Of a stretch of 64,000 nucleotides of DNA, positions 1 through 10,913 are shown one piece after another (position 1 is the stretch's first letter; each line of letters starts with the position of its first letter). The translations under genes and the position numbers were made by a program. The stretch comes from Chitinophagaceae bacterium (lineage in GTDB: Bacteria > Bacteroidota > Bacteroidia > Chitinophagales > Chitinophagaceae). The notes under the pieces are model-generated. The model ran no database searches. It was not told the origin of the DNA and saw only the letters and a program-made list of their open reading frames with translations. The stretch is taken from the NCBI GenBank assembly GCA_016721385.1, contig JADKIE010000002.1, forward strand, positions 918,504-982,503, given 5' to 3'.

Positions 1-1
1 G

Positions 2-79
2 GCTGCAGAAGGAATTACCGATTTAGAAAAATATGCCGTAGTTCCCGGCGGCACATTATACAACGATTTGTTTGTATAA
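2..79 (+). CDS. C-terminal fragment of an unidentified protein
   Basis: An open frame enters from the left edge and ends in TAA, giving 25 residues that finish with the motif VVPGGTLYNDLFV. A strong hairpin terminator follows about 45 bases later, which supports a real gene end. The fragment is too short for me to assign a family. Confidence 0.45.
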   Translation, partial: AAEGITDLEKYAVVPGGTLYNDLFV

Positions 80-122
80 TTTTTTTATCTGCATGCAACA
101 ATTTTTTAAAATGTTATACTTT

Positions 123-149
123 ATTAAGCCGCACTTAGTGCGGCTTAAT
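123..149. terminator. Rho-independent hairpin terminator
   Basis: A perfect 12-bp inverted repeat (ATTAAGCCGCAC, loop TTA, then its complement) lies just after the stop of the first gene. It has A/T-rich flanks on both sides, so it could act in either direction, but only the left-hand gene is positioned to use it. Confidence 0.7.
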
Positions 150-267
150 AATTTGTTAAAGAAGTATTGTATATGATGAACGGTTACCGTTTAGCAAACA
201 GTACTTATAATTTCGTGTAATCAAACTTTGTAAAAAGAGCGATTTTTTATAGCCAAACTGTATAGCC

Positions 268-2756
268 ATGAATTTTAAACTATTAACTGCTTTTGCGGTA
301 AGCTTTTTGCTTTGTATTACATTGCAGGCACAAACCGAACAGCGCAAGCTACATCCCAAACGAATTAATGTTTCCATTAAAATAGATGGTGTGTTAGACG
401 AGGCAATATGGAAAGATGCTCCCGTAGCAGATAAATTTACCATGCTTCGCCCTGCGCCTTTTGTACCTGAAAGTGAAGCCAATGGCACATTTGTTTACTT
501 TTTATATGATAACGACGGATTGTATGTTGGTGGAAATTTAAAAGAAAAGTTTAAAGATAGTATTGCATCTGAATTAATAGGTAGAGATGGTTTTGGGAAT
601 AACGATTTTTAGGAGTAGTGCTTGACACCTACAACGATAAATTAAACGGGTTTGAATACTTTGTAACACCGCTTGGCGAACAAATGGATGCCAAAGTAGC
701 ACCCAATAACAATGGTAATAGCGAAGATTTTGGCTGGAATGCCGTATGGCAAAGTGCTTCAAAAATAAATAATGATGGCTGGAGTTTTGAAATGTTTATT
801 CCCTACTCTGCCATACGCTTTGGTAAAAAGAAAATACAGGATTGGGGATTAAATATTGTACGCCGGAGGCAAAAAAGCGGACAGCAATCTTTTTGGCAAA
901 GTATAGACCCCAATAAAAATGGTTTTTTAACACAAGAAGGTATGATGCTGGGTTTAGAAGATATTAAACCACCTTTGCGGTTGCAATTTTCTCCTTATTT
1001 TTCTTACTACCACGAAAAACCCGAAGGCGAAAAAAAATTGGAAAGGAAGAATAAGCGGTGGAATGGATGTTAAGTATGGTTTAAATCAAGCCTTTACATT
1101 AGATATGACGTTGATACCCGATTTTGGCCAGGTAGTTACCGATAACAGAATTTTAAACCTTTCTCCATTTGATGTTCAGTTTAATGAAAACAGGCCTTTT
1201 TTTACAGAAGGAACAGAATTGTTTGGTAAAGGGAATTTGTTTTATAGCAGAAGAATTGGGTTGGAACCAAGTTTTAGTAAATACAACCCTCATTCCGGTA
1301 ATGATGATTTAGTAGAATATCCGGGTCAGGCTAAAATTATTAATGCAACAAAAATTAGTGGACGTACTCAAAAAGGGTTAGGCATTGGTGTTTTAAATGC
1401 GGTAACTCAAAAACAGTTTGCTACATTCTATAATCCATCTACTAAGGAACAATACCAAGAGGAAAATATGCCATTAACTAATTATAATATTTTAGTTTTA
1501 AATCAATCCTTAAAAAACAACAGTAGCATATCGTTGGTAAACAGTAATGTTTTAAGATCCGGAGCCGATAGAGATGCTAATGTAACTTCTGCCCTGTTTG
1601 ATTTCAATGACAAAAAAAATATGTGGAATGTGGGAGGAAACATAAGTATTAGTAATTTATACGGAGTAGAAAATAAGCCCGTAACCGGCTATGCCCATAG
1701 CCTATATTTTGCCAAAACCAGCGGCCGCTTTAATTTTCAGTTATGGCAAGATATGTTTAATGCCAAATATGATAAAAGTGATATGGGCTTTTTTACCAAT
1801 AACAATACGATGGATCAAGGATTATGGATGGGTTATAATTGGACTAAGCCAAGAGGATGGTATAACCAAATACGTATGAATATAAATACTTGGTATAGTC
1901 GATTGGTAACACCTATAGATTTGTATAAGGGCAAACAAAACATGTATCAGGGAACTGGTGTTAACTATAATTTTAACGCACAAACAAAAAAACTATGGTG
2001 GTTTGGTGTAAACATAAATGGCGGTTTAAAGTATGTAGATTTTTATGAGTCCAGAATATTTGGAAGAATTTTTAGAAACACAGGAAGAATTGGAATGAAT
2101 GCATTCATGGAAAGTAATTCTGCAAAAAAATTATCTTGGGGAGCTAATATATTTACCGGCGTTGGCGGTGTTACAAAACGAACTAGTTTAGATCTTGGGT
2201 TATTTGGAAAAATTAGATTCAATAGTAAATTTTCTGTAGATCATAATATACAAGTTAGCAACACCAATAATCAGCCAGTTGGGCATTTAACAGATATTCA
2301 GGCGGTGGGGCATTGACAGATACCATTGTTTTTTCTAAAAGAGATTTAAGAACTGTTGAAAATGTAATGAACATTAAATATAGTTTTACAAATAGAATGG
2401 GATTAACTTTTAGAGCAAGGCATTATTGGAGTAAAGTAAATCCCAAGCAGTTTTATGTATTAGATTTAGAAGGTAATTTAAAAGATCCCAATTTTTTGAT
2501 CACGGAAAATGTGAGGCAAAACTATAATTTCTTTAGTGTAGATATGATATACACATGGCAATTTGCACAAGGCAGTTTCTTAACATTGGCATGGAAAGAT
2601 GTTGGCGAGTCTTTTACCCGTAGTTTTGAAAAAGATTATTTTAAAAACCTTAGCAATACAATTAGTAACCCTCAATCCAACAGTTTGTCGTTACGGGTAA
2701 TTTATTTTATCGATTATCTTACAGCAAAAAAGAAACTGAAGAAAAGAGTAGCATAA
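268..2756 (+). CDS. DUF5916 outer-membrane protein with N-terminal CBM9-like domain (frameshifted)
   Basis: Exported protein of about 825 residues when its frames are joined. It starts with a signal peptide (MNFKLLTAFAVSFLLCITLQAQ), then a carbohydrate-binding family 9-like domain (KIDGVLDEAIWKDAP), then the DUF5916 region with the hallmark stretch around IPDFGQVVTDNRILN and FNENRPFFTEG, and ends in repeated aromatic strands typical of an outer-membrane barrel. The frame breaks three times: near 605 (T run), near 1050 (A-rich) and near 2310 (GGGG); each is mended by one base. Family members are surface proteins of unknown substrate, often annotated as hydrolases without proof. The gene stands alone and ends at a terminator shared with lysS. 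Family call is firm, function is not. Confidence 0.85.
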
Positions 2757-2758
2757 AT

Positions 2759-2785
2759 AAAAGCTGCAAACGAATTGCAGCTTTT
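2759..2785. terminator. Bidirectional terminator between convergent genes
   Basis: Perfect 11-bp stem AAAAGCTGCAA / TTGCAGCTTTT with a 5-base loop. The A tract on the left and T tract on the right let it serve both the DUF5916 gene (+) and lysS (-), which converge here. Confidence 0.85.
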
Positions 2786-2793
2786 AAAATTAC

Positions 2794-4311
2794 TTATTCA
2801 TTATTTTCCGGCCGCATCATTGGAAAAAATAACACATCTTGTATGCTGTGCTGGTTGGTTAAGAGCATGGCAATTCTATCAATACCAAAACCAATACCGC
2901 TGGTTGGCGGCATGCCATATTCAAGGGCACGTAAAAAATCATGGTCTATAAACATAGCTTCATCATCACCCCGTTCCATTAGTTTTACCTGCTCTTCAAA
3001 ACGTTCTCTTTGCTCAATTGGGTCGTTAAGCTCACTGTAGGCATTGGCAATTTCTTTACCATTACACATTAGCTCAAAACGCTCCACCAGTCCAGCTTTG
3101 CTGCGATGTTTTTTGGTTAGCGGGCTCATCTCTACCGGATAATCGGTAATAAATGTAGGTTGTATATAATTGCCTTCGCACTTGCTGCCAAAAATTTCAT
3201 CAATTAATTTTCCTTTACCCCATTTTTCATCGGCGTGTATTTTAAGTTCTTTACACACATTTCTTATTCCGGCCTCATCCATTTCACTAATATCAAAACC
3301 TGTATGTTCTTTAATAGCATCGTACATGGTTATACGTTTGTAAGGTGCTTTAAAATCTATTTCTTTATCGCCAACCAATACTTTTGATGTGCCGTTTGTA
3401 GCTATTGCTGCTTTTTCAAGCATTTGTTCGGTAGTATCCATCATCCACTCATAATCTTTATGCGCTACATAAGATTCAAAAACTTTAAACTCAGGATTAT
3501 GGGTTCTATCCATTCCTTCGCTTCTAAAATTGCGACTAAACTCATACACCCATTCAAAGCCCCCAACAATCAATCTTTTTAAATACAATTCATTTGCAAT
3601 ACGCATGTACATGGGCACATCTAACGCATTGTGGTGTGTAGTAAAAGGCCTGGCAGCTGCACCGCCGGGGATGCTTTGTAATACAGGAGTGTCAACCTCT
3701 AATGCGCCATGTTCGTTTAAAAATTCACGAATGGCATTTACCATTTTGGTACGCTTAATAAAGGTTTCTTTAACTGCCGGATTTACAATTAAATCGGCAT
3801 AGCGCTGGCGATACCTGAATTCCGGATCGGTTACTTCATCAAACGCTTCGCCATCTTTTTCTTTTACTATAGGCAATGGTCTTAATGATTTTGTAAGTAT
3901 CGAAAACTCTTTTACATGCACAGATGTTTCGCCGGTTTTAGTTGTAAACACGTACCCTTTTATGCCAACAATATCTCCAATATCAATTAATTTTTTCCAT
4001 ACGGTTTGATACAGGGTTTTATCATCGCCGGTACATATATCATCTTGCTTAATATAAAATTGAATTTTACCAACAGCATCTTGCAATACGGCAAAATTAG
4101 CCTTGCCCATATCTCTTACACTCATAATTCTACCTGCAATACAAACGTCTATTGGTTTAGATGAATCATCTGCCCAAAGCTTTTTTATTTCTACAGATGT
4201 ATGTGATACAGGATATAGCGCCGCCGGGTAAGCATCTATACCCAGTTTATTTAGTTCTGTTAATTTCTCTCTCCGGATAATTTCCTGTTCTGATAAATGT
4301 TGTGTACTCAT
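2794..4311 (-). CDS. lysS: Lysyl-tRNA synthetase, class II
   Basis: Cytoplasmic enzyme that charges tRNA-Lys with lysine using ATP. The 505-residue length matches bacterial LysS. An N-terminal OB-fold anticodon-binding domain (about residues 55-160) is followed by the class II catalytic domain, with motif 2 visible as FRSEGMDRTHNPEF and motif 3 as GIGFGIDRIAMLLT near the C-terminus. The frame is intact, one of the few uninterrupted housekeeping genes here. A TATCTTTG minus-7 box lies about 38 bases upstream of the ATG. It appears monocistronic, ending at a strong terminator. Confidence 0.97.
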   Translation of the reverse strand: MSTQHLSEQEIIRREKLTELNKLGIDAYPAALYPVSHTSVEIKKLWADDSSKPIDVCIAGRIMSVRDMGKANFAVLQDAVGKIQFYIKQDDICTGDDKTLYQTVWKKLIDIGDIVGIKGYVFTTKTGETSVHVKEFSILTKSLRPLPIVKEKDGEAFDEVTDPEFRYRQRYADLIVNPAVKETFIKRTKMVNAIREFLNEHGALEVDTPVLQSIPGGAAARPFTTHHNALDVPMYMRIANELYLKRLIVGGFEWVYEFSRNFRSEGMDRTHNPEFKVFESYVAHKDYEWMMDTTEQMLEKAAIATNGTSKVLVGDKEIDFKAPYKRITMYDAIKEHTGFDISEMDEAGIRNVCKELKIHADEKWGKGKLIDEIFGSKCEGNYIQPTFITDYPVEMSPLTKKHRSKAGLVERFELMCNGKEIANAYSELNDPIEQRERFEEQVKLMERGDDEAMFIDHDFLRALEYGMPPTSGIGFGIDRIAMLLTNQHSIQDVLFFPMMRPENNE

Positions 4312-4348
4312 AATTTATTACTGTTGACCAATAAAGGCTTTTTGGCGG

Positions 4349-4356
4349 CAAAGATA
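4349..4356 (-). promoter_or_regulatory. Bacteroidota minus-7 box upstream of lysS
   Basis: Reads TATCTTTG on the minus strand, matching the TAnnTTTG consensus of the Bacteroidota primary sigma factor, 38 bases before the lysS start codon. I see no clear TTG minus-33 element at the usual distance. Confidence 0.45.
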
Positions 4357-4451
4357 CTTTATGCAACCCAATACTCCATATTTACAGTCTAATAACAAAT
4401 GGAGTATTATTTGGCAAGAAACTTGTTTACCTTTAATTCAAATTTTAACAA

Positions 4452-5156
4452 ATGAAAAGATTATTGTTTTATTGATGAGTGTTGTATTATTTACCGGATG
4501 CGATGTATTAAAAAGTTTGCCGCAAACATCTGGCATTGGTGGTATTACTGAGGCAGAGGCAGGACAGGGCATTAAAGAAGCGCTAAGCCAGGGCAGCCGG
4601 CGCTGTACTTCGTTTAAATAAAGAAGACGGCTTTTTTAAAGATGCTATATATAAAATATTATTGCCACCGGATGCAAAAAAAGTAGAAAATACTTTACGT
4701 GACCTTGGCTTTAATAACATGGTTGATAAAGCTATTTTACAAATTAACCGTGGTGCAGAAGATGCTGCCGGTTATGCAAAACCTATTTTTGCCGATGCAA
4801 TTAAAAGCATGACGTTGCAAGATGCTATTGGCCTTGTAAAAAATGGTGATACAAGCGCTACACATTTTTTTAGAGAAAAAACAACCGAAAAATTAATTGC
4901 AGCTTTTTTACCTGTAATAAAATCTTCGTTAGATAAGGTGCAGGCCACAAAATATTATGGAGATGTAGTAAATAAGTACAATAATTTTCCTACTACGTTT
5001 AAAAAAATTAACCCCGATTTGCCAAGTTTTGTAACTGGTAAAGCTGTAGATGCATTGTTTGATTTAGTGGCAAAAGAAGAAGTAAATATTCGTACAAATA
5101 TTGCTGCCAGAACAAGCGATATTTTGAAAAAAGTGTTTGGGCAAAAACTAAATTAA
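4452..5156 (+). CDS. DUF4197 lipoprotein (frameshifted)
   Basis: Predicted lipoprotein of about 235 residues. Starting at the ATG at 4452 and restoring one T in the TTTT at 4467-4470 gives MKRLLFLLMSVVLFTGCD, a proper lipoprotein signal with Cys in the lipobox. A second break lies near 4600 in a GC-rich stretch; beyond it the DUF4197 domain continues through LNKEDGFFKDAIYKILLPP and LRDLGFNNMVDKAILQINR to a C-terminus ending KKVFGQKLN. DUF4197 proteins are widespread and of unknown function. Its stop overlaps the stop of the patatin gene on the opposite strand by 4 bases. Confidence 0.8.
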
Positions 5157-6198
5157 TGTTGATTTGAAAAGAACTGATTAGCGGCCTTAACCCCGTTATC
5201 ATAAAGCAGCAACTTATCTTGCTGCTTTGTTTTTTTTATTTGCGAAGATATATTTCCTAGCTTACATAAATGGTTCGGCCTTTTTCGTTTTCCAGGTTTG
5301 GGTATTTTCTGCTGAGCGTTTCCATTACTAAATTGGCAAATGCCGATAAATACTCTGATAGTTTGTTAATGTCATAAGCAGGGATTTTAATGCTGTTGTT
5401 ATTTAACGAATCTATCTGTTGCGGCCGCTCTAATTTTATGCCTATGGTTTGGGTATTAAATTTTAATTTATCACACAACAATGGATTAAGTGCATTTTCA
5501 GTGCAGGTATCAAACATGCTTATTGGGTAGTTACAAAGCATGCCGCCATCTACATAATAATTTACAAAAGAAACTGAATCTGTTTTTTTTATTTTTTTCA
5601 GATTATTATCAAGCGCTACCGGTTCAAAATATAGTGGAACACCGCCGCTTATTCTTACCGCTAAAGCCAATGGAATATCGGGTGTTGTGGTGTACGAAAA
5701 AACCTCTAACTGTTGTTTGCTAAGGTTTGTACCGGTACAATATAAATCCTTATAAATTTCGGGAGTTGTCAAATGCAACTGATGCAACTGTGCAAAAGTT
5801 AATTGAGGATTATCTGTTTTAGCGGCTACTAATTGCTGCAGCCATAATTCAAAAGCGGCCCCTTTATATACGCCAAAATCTTTTTTAAATCTTTTATACT
5901 TTCCTAAAATACCACCTTTACCATCGTTAAATTTTTGAATGGGCAATTCAATCATCATGCTGTCAATTTCTTTAACCCGGTAACCCAAACAAATCATTAA
6001 CCCTGCAATTGAGCCTGCAGATGAGCCTGCAATTTTTTCTATTTGAGGTAAAATCCTTTTTTCTTCCAATACACTAAATACACCTGCATACGCCAAGCCA
6101 CGTACGCCACCACCTTCTAACACAAGGTTTTTGTAATTATATGTTTGTTGAGAAAAACTACCTAACGGAAACAGCAATGCAATTAGTAAAATTTTCAT
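5153..6198 (-). CDS. Patatin-like phospholipase (frameshifted near its end)
   Basis: Secreted or periplasmic serine acyl hydrolase of the patatin family. After a signal peptide (MKILLIALLFPLGSFSQ), the oxyanion loop is LEGGGVRGLAYAG, the nucleophile elbow GSSAG puts the catalytic Ser at residue 60, and the dyad Asp is in YYVDGGML near residue 217. A literal reading stops at 5257 after RTIYVS, but the next frame carries on smoothly with GNISSQIKK and KLLLYDNGVKAANQFF to a TAA at 5153, which looks like a normal patatin tail; I therefore join them. Substrate (phospholipid or other acyl ester) is not visible. Confidence 0.88.
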
Positions 6199-6244
6199 TG
6201 AGCAAAATTAAACTATTGGGCTTGCTGCAAAAGTTAAATGTCAA

Positions 6245-7129
6245 TTAAATTTCAATAGCCAAAAGTACTTGCCAGGCGGCTGTTACATCGCCTTTATTTA
6301 ATAATTCCTTAGCATAGATATGTAACTCTTTTTCCATTTCAACCGGATTAATGGAATAGTATTGAATAATGTTTTTTAACCTATCATCGTTATATGCAGG
6401 GTTAACTGCAGGCATTTCATTTATATTAGCTAATTGCCCTAAATTATTGCCGTTAAGTATTTTACTATTTTTTATAGATGCAGGCAAAGCATCTACACCA
6501 ATTCCTAACTGCGTATTAGGCTTTGCAACTTGAAATAAGTTGGAGTTATCAACCTTACAATACCAATCGCCGCCAAGCCGTGCCACTAAGTTTAATTTTA
6601 GTTGATCTATTTTACCCTCGGCATTTAAAATACTGTTATCAATATGCATTACCAATACCTCTGCAATTACTAAATTACCTGCCCCGCCTTCAGTTCCTAA
6701 TGGTTTTACTTCGTTTACTTTACATTCTAATTTTATTTTGCTTTCTTTTACCATAGGTGGGTTTACCTGTGTAGCTGCTTCCATGGTAAATCCGGCTTTT
6801 GTAAACTCATTGGTTCCTTTAGCAAACTCACAACTTGCCAACGACATTTGCTGCACCATATCGTAATCAACAATATTTATTACTACCTCCGGTACTTTCA
6901 ATACATTTTGTAACGTATGTTTTGTGGTATTGTCTCTTACTTTACGTGCCGGCGAAAAAATTACAATTGGCGGGTTACTGCTAAATAAATTAAAAAAACT
7001 AAACGGACTTAAATTAACATTTCCTTCTGCATCAATGGTAGATGCAAAACAAATTGGCCGTGGAGCAATGGCATGCTGCAAATAATTTTGAGCATCCATT
7101 GGTTTTAAATCTTTTAGATTAAGTATCAT
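6245..7129 (-). CDS. Flavin reductase-like domain protein
   Basis: FMN-binding split-barrel protein of the flavin reductase-like (DIM6/NTAB) family, 294 residues. The N-terminal 190 residues hold the flavin domain: RPICFASTIDAEGNVNLSPF and SFFNLFSSNPPIVIFSPAR are the conserved FMN-contact region. The last hundred residues are helical and match no domain I know. It lies about 87 bases downstream of an FAH-family gene on the same strand, a pairing that suggests aromatic ring degradation, although the physiological substrate cannot be read from sequence. Confidence 0.88.
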   Translation of the reverse strand: MILNLKDLKPMDAQNYLQHAIAPRPICFASTIDAEGNVNLSPFSFFNLFSSNPPIVIFSPARKVRDNTTKHTLQNVLKVPEVVINIVDYDMVQQMSLASCEFAKGTNEFTKAGFTMEAATQVNPPMVKESKIKLECKVNEVKPLGTEGGAGNLVIAEVLVMHIDNSILNAEGKIDQLKLNLVARLGGDWYCKVDNSNLFQVAKPNTQLGIGVDALPASIKNSKILNGNNLGQLANINEMPAVNPAYNDDRLKNIIQYYSINPVEMEKELHIYAKELLNKGDVTAAWQVLLAIEI

Positions 7130-7135
7130 TCTAAA

Positions 7136-7219
7136 TAGAACGCAGATTTTTTTGATAAATATGATTTGTTACGATTTTTGTCTGCGTCAATCCTAAAAAT
7201 CATAACCATCTGTGTTCTA
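7136..7219. repeat. Palindromic dispersed element with CACAGAT-type arms
   Basis: Inverted arms TAGAACGCAGAT (7136-7147) and ATCTGTGTTCTA (7208-7219) enclose AT-rich sequence. The right arm supplies the stop codon of the FAH gene (7217-7219). It resembles the short repeats with CACAGAT and TCTGTG arms that are scattered in many Bacteroidota genomes, and it is similar in style to the element at 50582-50644. Confidence 0.55.
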
Positions 7220-8228
7220 CACTTTCTTCAAATCCAAAATAGAAAACCCACTCTCATCCTTCACAATTGTGTTACTTAATTTTCCTAACGCATCAATTTC
7301 CATTTCTACAACATCGCCTTCTTGCAACCATTGCTCTTGATAGTTTGCATCATTCAATTTGCCGGTACCATTTAACTCTAAAAAGCAGCCTGTACCTACT
7401 GTACCGCTACCAATTACATCTCCGGCAAATAGGTTTACACCATAGCTTGCTCTTTCAATAATTTCGGCAAATGTCCAATCCATATCGGCTACATTGCCCT
7501 GGCTAACTTGTACGCCATTTACCCAACATTTCATATTTAAATTCCATGCCTTGCCTGTATGATTTGGTTTGCATGCTACTTCGTACTGCTCCAGTTCGTC
7601 TAATGTAACCAGTATTGGCCCTATTACAGTGCTAAAATCTTTTCCTTTTGCAGGCCGAAGATTTAACAGCATTTCTTCCATCTGTAATGTTCTTGCACTC
7701 ATATCGTTCATAATCATTAAACCACCAATATATTCATCTGCCTCGGCAGCTTTAATGTTTCGGCCACTTTTGCAAATTACAATGGCTGCCTCCAGCTCAA
7801 AATCTAATTTTTTAAAATGATCGGGCATACAAACAATATCACCGGGGCCTTGTATGCTGTTGTGATTGGTAAAATAAAAAATAGGGTATTGGTCAAACTC
7901 TGCGATCATATCTACCTTACGGTTACGCCTGGCCGCAACTACATGCTGCCTAAAGGCATAGCCATCTCTGCAACTGGTAGGAAAAAGGAACCGGTGCCAT
8001 TATTTCTGCTTCGTTGTAGGGTGTATTTACAGCTCTTTTGCCCAACGTTCCTTCCTTTATTTGTTTTTCAGCGGCTATTGCTATTGGCATAAATTCGTCC
8101 CAATAGTTTAAAAACATTGCCATGTTAGATGGAAGCTCTTGATTAACGGTATCAGTATCGTACAACACACCATCTATCAACATAGCCAATTGCGGATGAT
8201 TATCTTTTAAGTAAGTAACTAACTTCAT
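7217..8228 (-). CDS. Fumarylacetoacetate hydrolase family protein (frameshifted)
   Basis: About 337 residues after joining two frames across an extra T near 7975 (CCTTTTTCC). The joined sequence reads through PFPTSCRDGYAFRQHV, which is the conserved FAH-family entry. Later, FELEAAIVICKSGRNI carries the metal-binding Glu pair and GDVIGSGTVGTG the conserved glycine turn. Family members split C-C bonds in fumarylacetoacetate or related acylpyruvates, with Mg or Mn. The flavin reductase follows on the same strand. Given the size and the surrounding motifs, a role in homogentisate or related aromatic breakdown is plausible, but a true fahA assignment needs phylogeny. Confidence 0.85.
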
Positions 8229-8305
8229 AGTTTAATTGTTAAATAATTTATTACCAAAGGTAAGATTTGCCTGATAGGTTTACATATTTAAGTGCTATTA
8301 CAAAC

Positions 8306-8331
8306 AAAAAACCCCTGCAAAAATGCAGAGG
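8306..8331 (-). terminator. Rho-independent terminator downstream of dnaN
   Basis: On the minus strand CCTCTGCA and TGCAGGGG form an 8-bp stem with one G-T wobble, followed directly by a run of six T. It sits between the dnaN stop and the start of the FAH gene, so it separates their transcripts. Confidence 0.75.
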
Positions 8332-8357
8332 CCTTTTGCAACTTATATACAGTTGGG

Positions 8358-9472
8358 TTAGTTGTTTAACATAAGCGGCATAACCAACATTAGTAACTCT
8401 TCGTTTTCTTCCTGCTCGGTTGGTTTAATAATGCCTGCTTTGGTTGGTGTGCTTAACTCCATATTTATTTCGTTGGTATCGGCGCCACCAAGCATCTCTA
8501 TCAAAAATTTTGCATTAAACGCAATTTGTAAATCTTCGCCATCGTATTGGCACTTCATTCGTTCGTTTCCTTCAAAACTAAAATCTACATCTTGTGCAGC
8601 TAATTGCAATTCGCTGCCGGTAATATTTAACGCTACCTGATTAGTACTTTTGTTACTAAATACACTTACTCGGCGTAATGCATTTTGAAAGTCGTTTTTA
8701 TTAACCGTCATTTTATACGGATTATCAACAGGTATTACAACTTTGTAATCCGGAAAACGGGCATCTATCAAACGGCACACCAACTCGGTACCACCATGCT
8801 TTACAAATAAATGATTGCTGTTATAACTTACATTTAGCTCATCCTCATTGTCCGGTAACGAATTTTTTAATAAGTTCAATGGTTTTTTAGGTACTATAAA
8901 ACTGTCTTTTTGAGGGCAGCTTACATCTGTTCTGGTATAGCGTACCAACCGGTGAGCATCTGTAGCAACAAATGTTATGCCTTTTTTATCTAGTTCAAAA
9001 AACACACCCGTCATTGCCGGCCTTAAATCATCATTGCTTACGGCAAAGATGGCTTTGTTAATGGCTGTAACCAATGCGGTTGATGTCATGGTAAAACTAT
9101 TTGCATCATCGGCAGCCGGCTCTTTCGGAAAATTATCGGGGTTTTCGCCCATTACTTTGTACTTGCCATTATCGCTGGTAAGCTCTACACCAAAATTTTT
9201 ATCAATATTAAAGTTAATGGTTGCTCAGGAATATTTTTTAACGAATCCATTAAAATTTTTGCAGGAATACAAACTTTGCCGCTGTCTTTGGCTTCAATAT
9301 CCAAATGCACTTTCATTACCGTTTCTAAATCGGTAGCAACTACTGTAAGCTTGTTTTTTTCTATTTCAAACAAAAAATCTTCTAAAATGGGCAATACTGT
9401 ATTGGTGTTAATTACACCACTAATTTGTTGCAATTGTTTTAGTAAGGCCGACGACGAAACAATAAATTTCAT
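8358..9472 (-). CDS. dnaN: DNA polymerase III sliding clamp, beta subunit (frameshifted)
   Basis: Ring-shaped processivity clamp of the replicative polymerase, about 371 residues when joined. The N-terminal segment MKFIVSSSALLKQLQQISGV and PILEDFLFEIEKN is typical of domain 1; the reading breaks near 9215, where adding one T (ACTTTTAAT) restores FNIDKNFGVELTSDNGKYKV and leads into domains 2 and 3 with FVATDAHRLVRY and the C-terminal MLVMPLMLNN. The clamp is essential in bacteria, so the frameshift is most simply a sequencing error. The gene has its own terminator and a TATATTTG box upstream. Confidence 0.95.
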
Positions 9473-9492
9473 AAAATGTATCTTTTATTGAG

Positions 9493-9500
9493 CAAATATA
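9493..9500 (-). promoter_or_regulatory. Minus-7 box upstream of dnaN
   Basis: TATATTTG on the minus strand fits the Bacteroidota TAnnTTTG element and lies 21 bases before the dnaN ATG, implying a very short leader. Confidence 0.4.
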
Positions 9501-9593
9501 AAATTAACAAACTTAAAACTACGGGCTATTTTTTAAACAATTTTTACTTAACCTTACGTAAATTGCTATTGTATGTTAAAATAACAGCATAAT

Positions 9594-10910
9594 ATGTTAG
9601 ATAAATTGTTTGGCTGGGGTAAAAAAAAGCAAGAAACTAATCCATCCATCCGTTTTGGACGCTACAGCGATAACAACAAAACGGTTGAAAAAACCAATAA
9701 ATGGACTGAGGCCGATAATCTTTTTAAAGAAAAAAAATACCACCAAAGCATTGATGCTTTTTTTGATTATTTAAGAGATGATGAGGCGGATAATGTAAAA
9801 CTGCACCGCAATGGAAGCGATTTTAGTTTTGAAATTTATCAGGGAAGTAAAATAGTACGGGGCAAAGGCGATAACGATCATTTGTATGCCGAGGTTAGCC
9901 TTGCCAATATGCCGCAACTTAGTGTGCCGGTAATGCGTAGATTGTTAGATCAAAATTTTACATTGTATTACAGCCGCTACGCTTTGGATAATGAAAGACT
10001 GTGTATGCGTTTTGACAGTGATATAGAAACTGCCAACCCCAATAAATTATATTATGCCTTAAAAGAGTTGAGTACCAAGGCCGATAAACAAGATGATTTA
10101 TTGGTGCAGGATTTTACCAGCCTGCAAATGGTAGATACGGAGCATGTAGATGAAATACCCGAAAGCGAAAAAGAAACCAAATATGCTTTTACACAAAAAT
10201 GGATAAGCGAAGCCTTAGCTTACCTTGAAACGTTGGATGCCGAAAAATTTAGTGGCGGCATAGCGTACCTTTTACTTACACTGGTTTTTAAAATAGATTA
10301 TTTAGTATGCCCCGAAGGCAAATTACAAGCCGAGTTGGAGAAAATACCACATATTTATTTTGCTAAAGACGAAAAGCCTGCGGTTGAAAAAAACAATGCA
10401 ATGATGGAGGCGTTTAAAAAATTTCAATCCTTTCCCAAAGAAGATTTTTTTAAAAACCTGTTTAACAGCAAAAGCAGTTTTGCTATTGTAACGCCGCAAA
10501 CACACAAAACAATTGCCGATGTAATTTATGGGGCAAATAACAATATGATATGGTACAGGGATAATAATTACCCGTTTATTGCACAGCAAATTTGCGAATA
10601 TGGCATTTCATTTTGCCAATACTCTTACAGCTTACCAAAACCACTTACTCAATTATTTCAACTTTTTATGCAGGTTAATTACCCCGATTATTTTATGTCG
10701 CTTGGCTTTACGGAGGAGCTTTACAATGCCGAAAAAAATAAATTTTCATCAGAAGAAATAATTAACAAAATCAATACTATACAAACCAATTGGCGAAAAA
10801 AATATCCTAAGCTAGATTTTAAAACCGCCAATCTGAGGTTTGATAATTTGGTAAATTTTAATAACACATACACCAACGAGTTGGAGTTTTTAAATTTTGA
10901 CACAATATAA
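9594..10910 (+). CDS. Unknown protein with YbjN-like N-terminal domain
   Basis: Cytoplasmic protein of 438 residues with no signal peptide or membrane segment. Residues about 35-185 look like a YbjN/type III chaperone-like fold: VKLHRNGSDFSFEI, then MPQLSVPVMRRLLDQNF, then LKELSTKADKQDDLLVQDF. The same order of motifs recurs in the C-terminal part of the protease encoded 3 bases downstream, so the two products share a domain. The remaining 250 residues are helical and unrecognised. The 3-base gap implies a translationally coupled operon. I can describe the architecture but not a function; a partner or regulator of the protease is a reasonable guess. Confidence 0.7.
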   Translation: MLDKLFGWGKKKQETNPSIRFGRYSDNNKTVEKTNKWTEADNLFKEKKYHQSIDAFFDYLRDDEADNVKLHRNGSDFSFEIYQGSKIVRGKGDNDHLYAEVSLANMPQLSVPVMRRLLDQNFTLYYSRYALDNERLCMRFDSDIETANPNKLYYALKELSTKADKQDDLLVQDFTSLQMVDTEHVDEIPESEKETKYAFTQKWISEALAYLETLDAEKFSGGIAYLLLTLVFKIDYLVCPEGKLQAELEKIPHIYFAKDEKPAVEKNNAMMEAFKKFQSFPKEDFFKNLFNSKSSFAIVTPQTHKTIADVIYGANNNMIWYRDNNYPFIAQQICEYGISFCQYSYSLPKPLTQLFQLFMQVNYPDYFMSLGFTEELYNAEKNKFSSEEIINKINTIQTNWRKKYPKLDFKTANLRFDNLVNFNNTYTNELEFLNFDTI

Positions 10911-10913
10911 ATA

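Noticed and set aside
5203..5238. Hairpin AAAGCAGCAA/TTGCTGCTTT with T tract, first read as a terminator for DUF4197 and patatin
   Set aside because: It lies within the restored patatin coding sequence (KQQDKLLL), so base pairing is explained by codon content.
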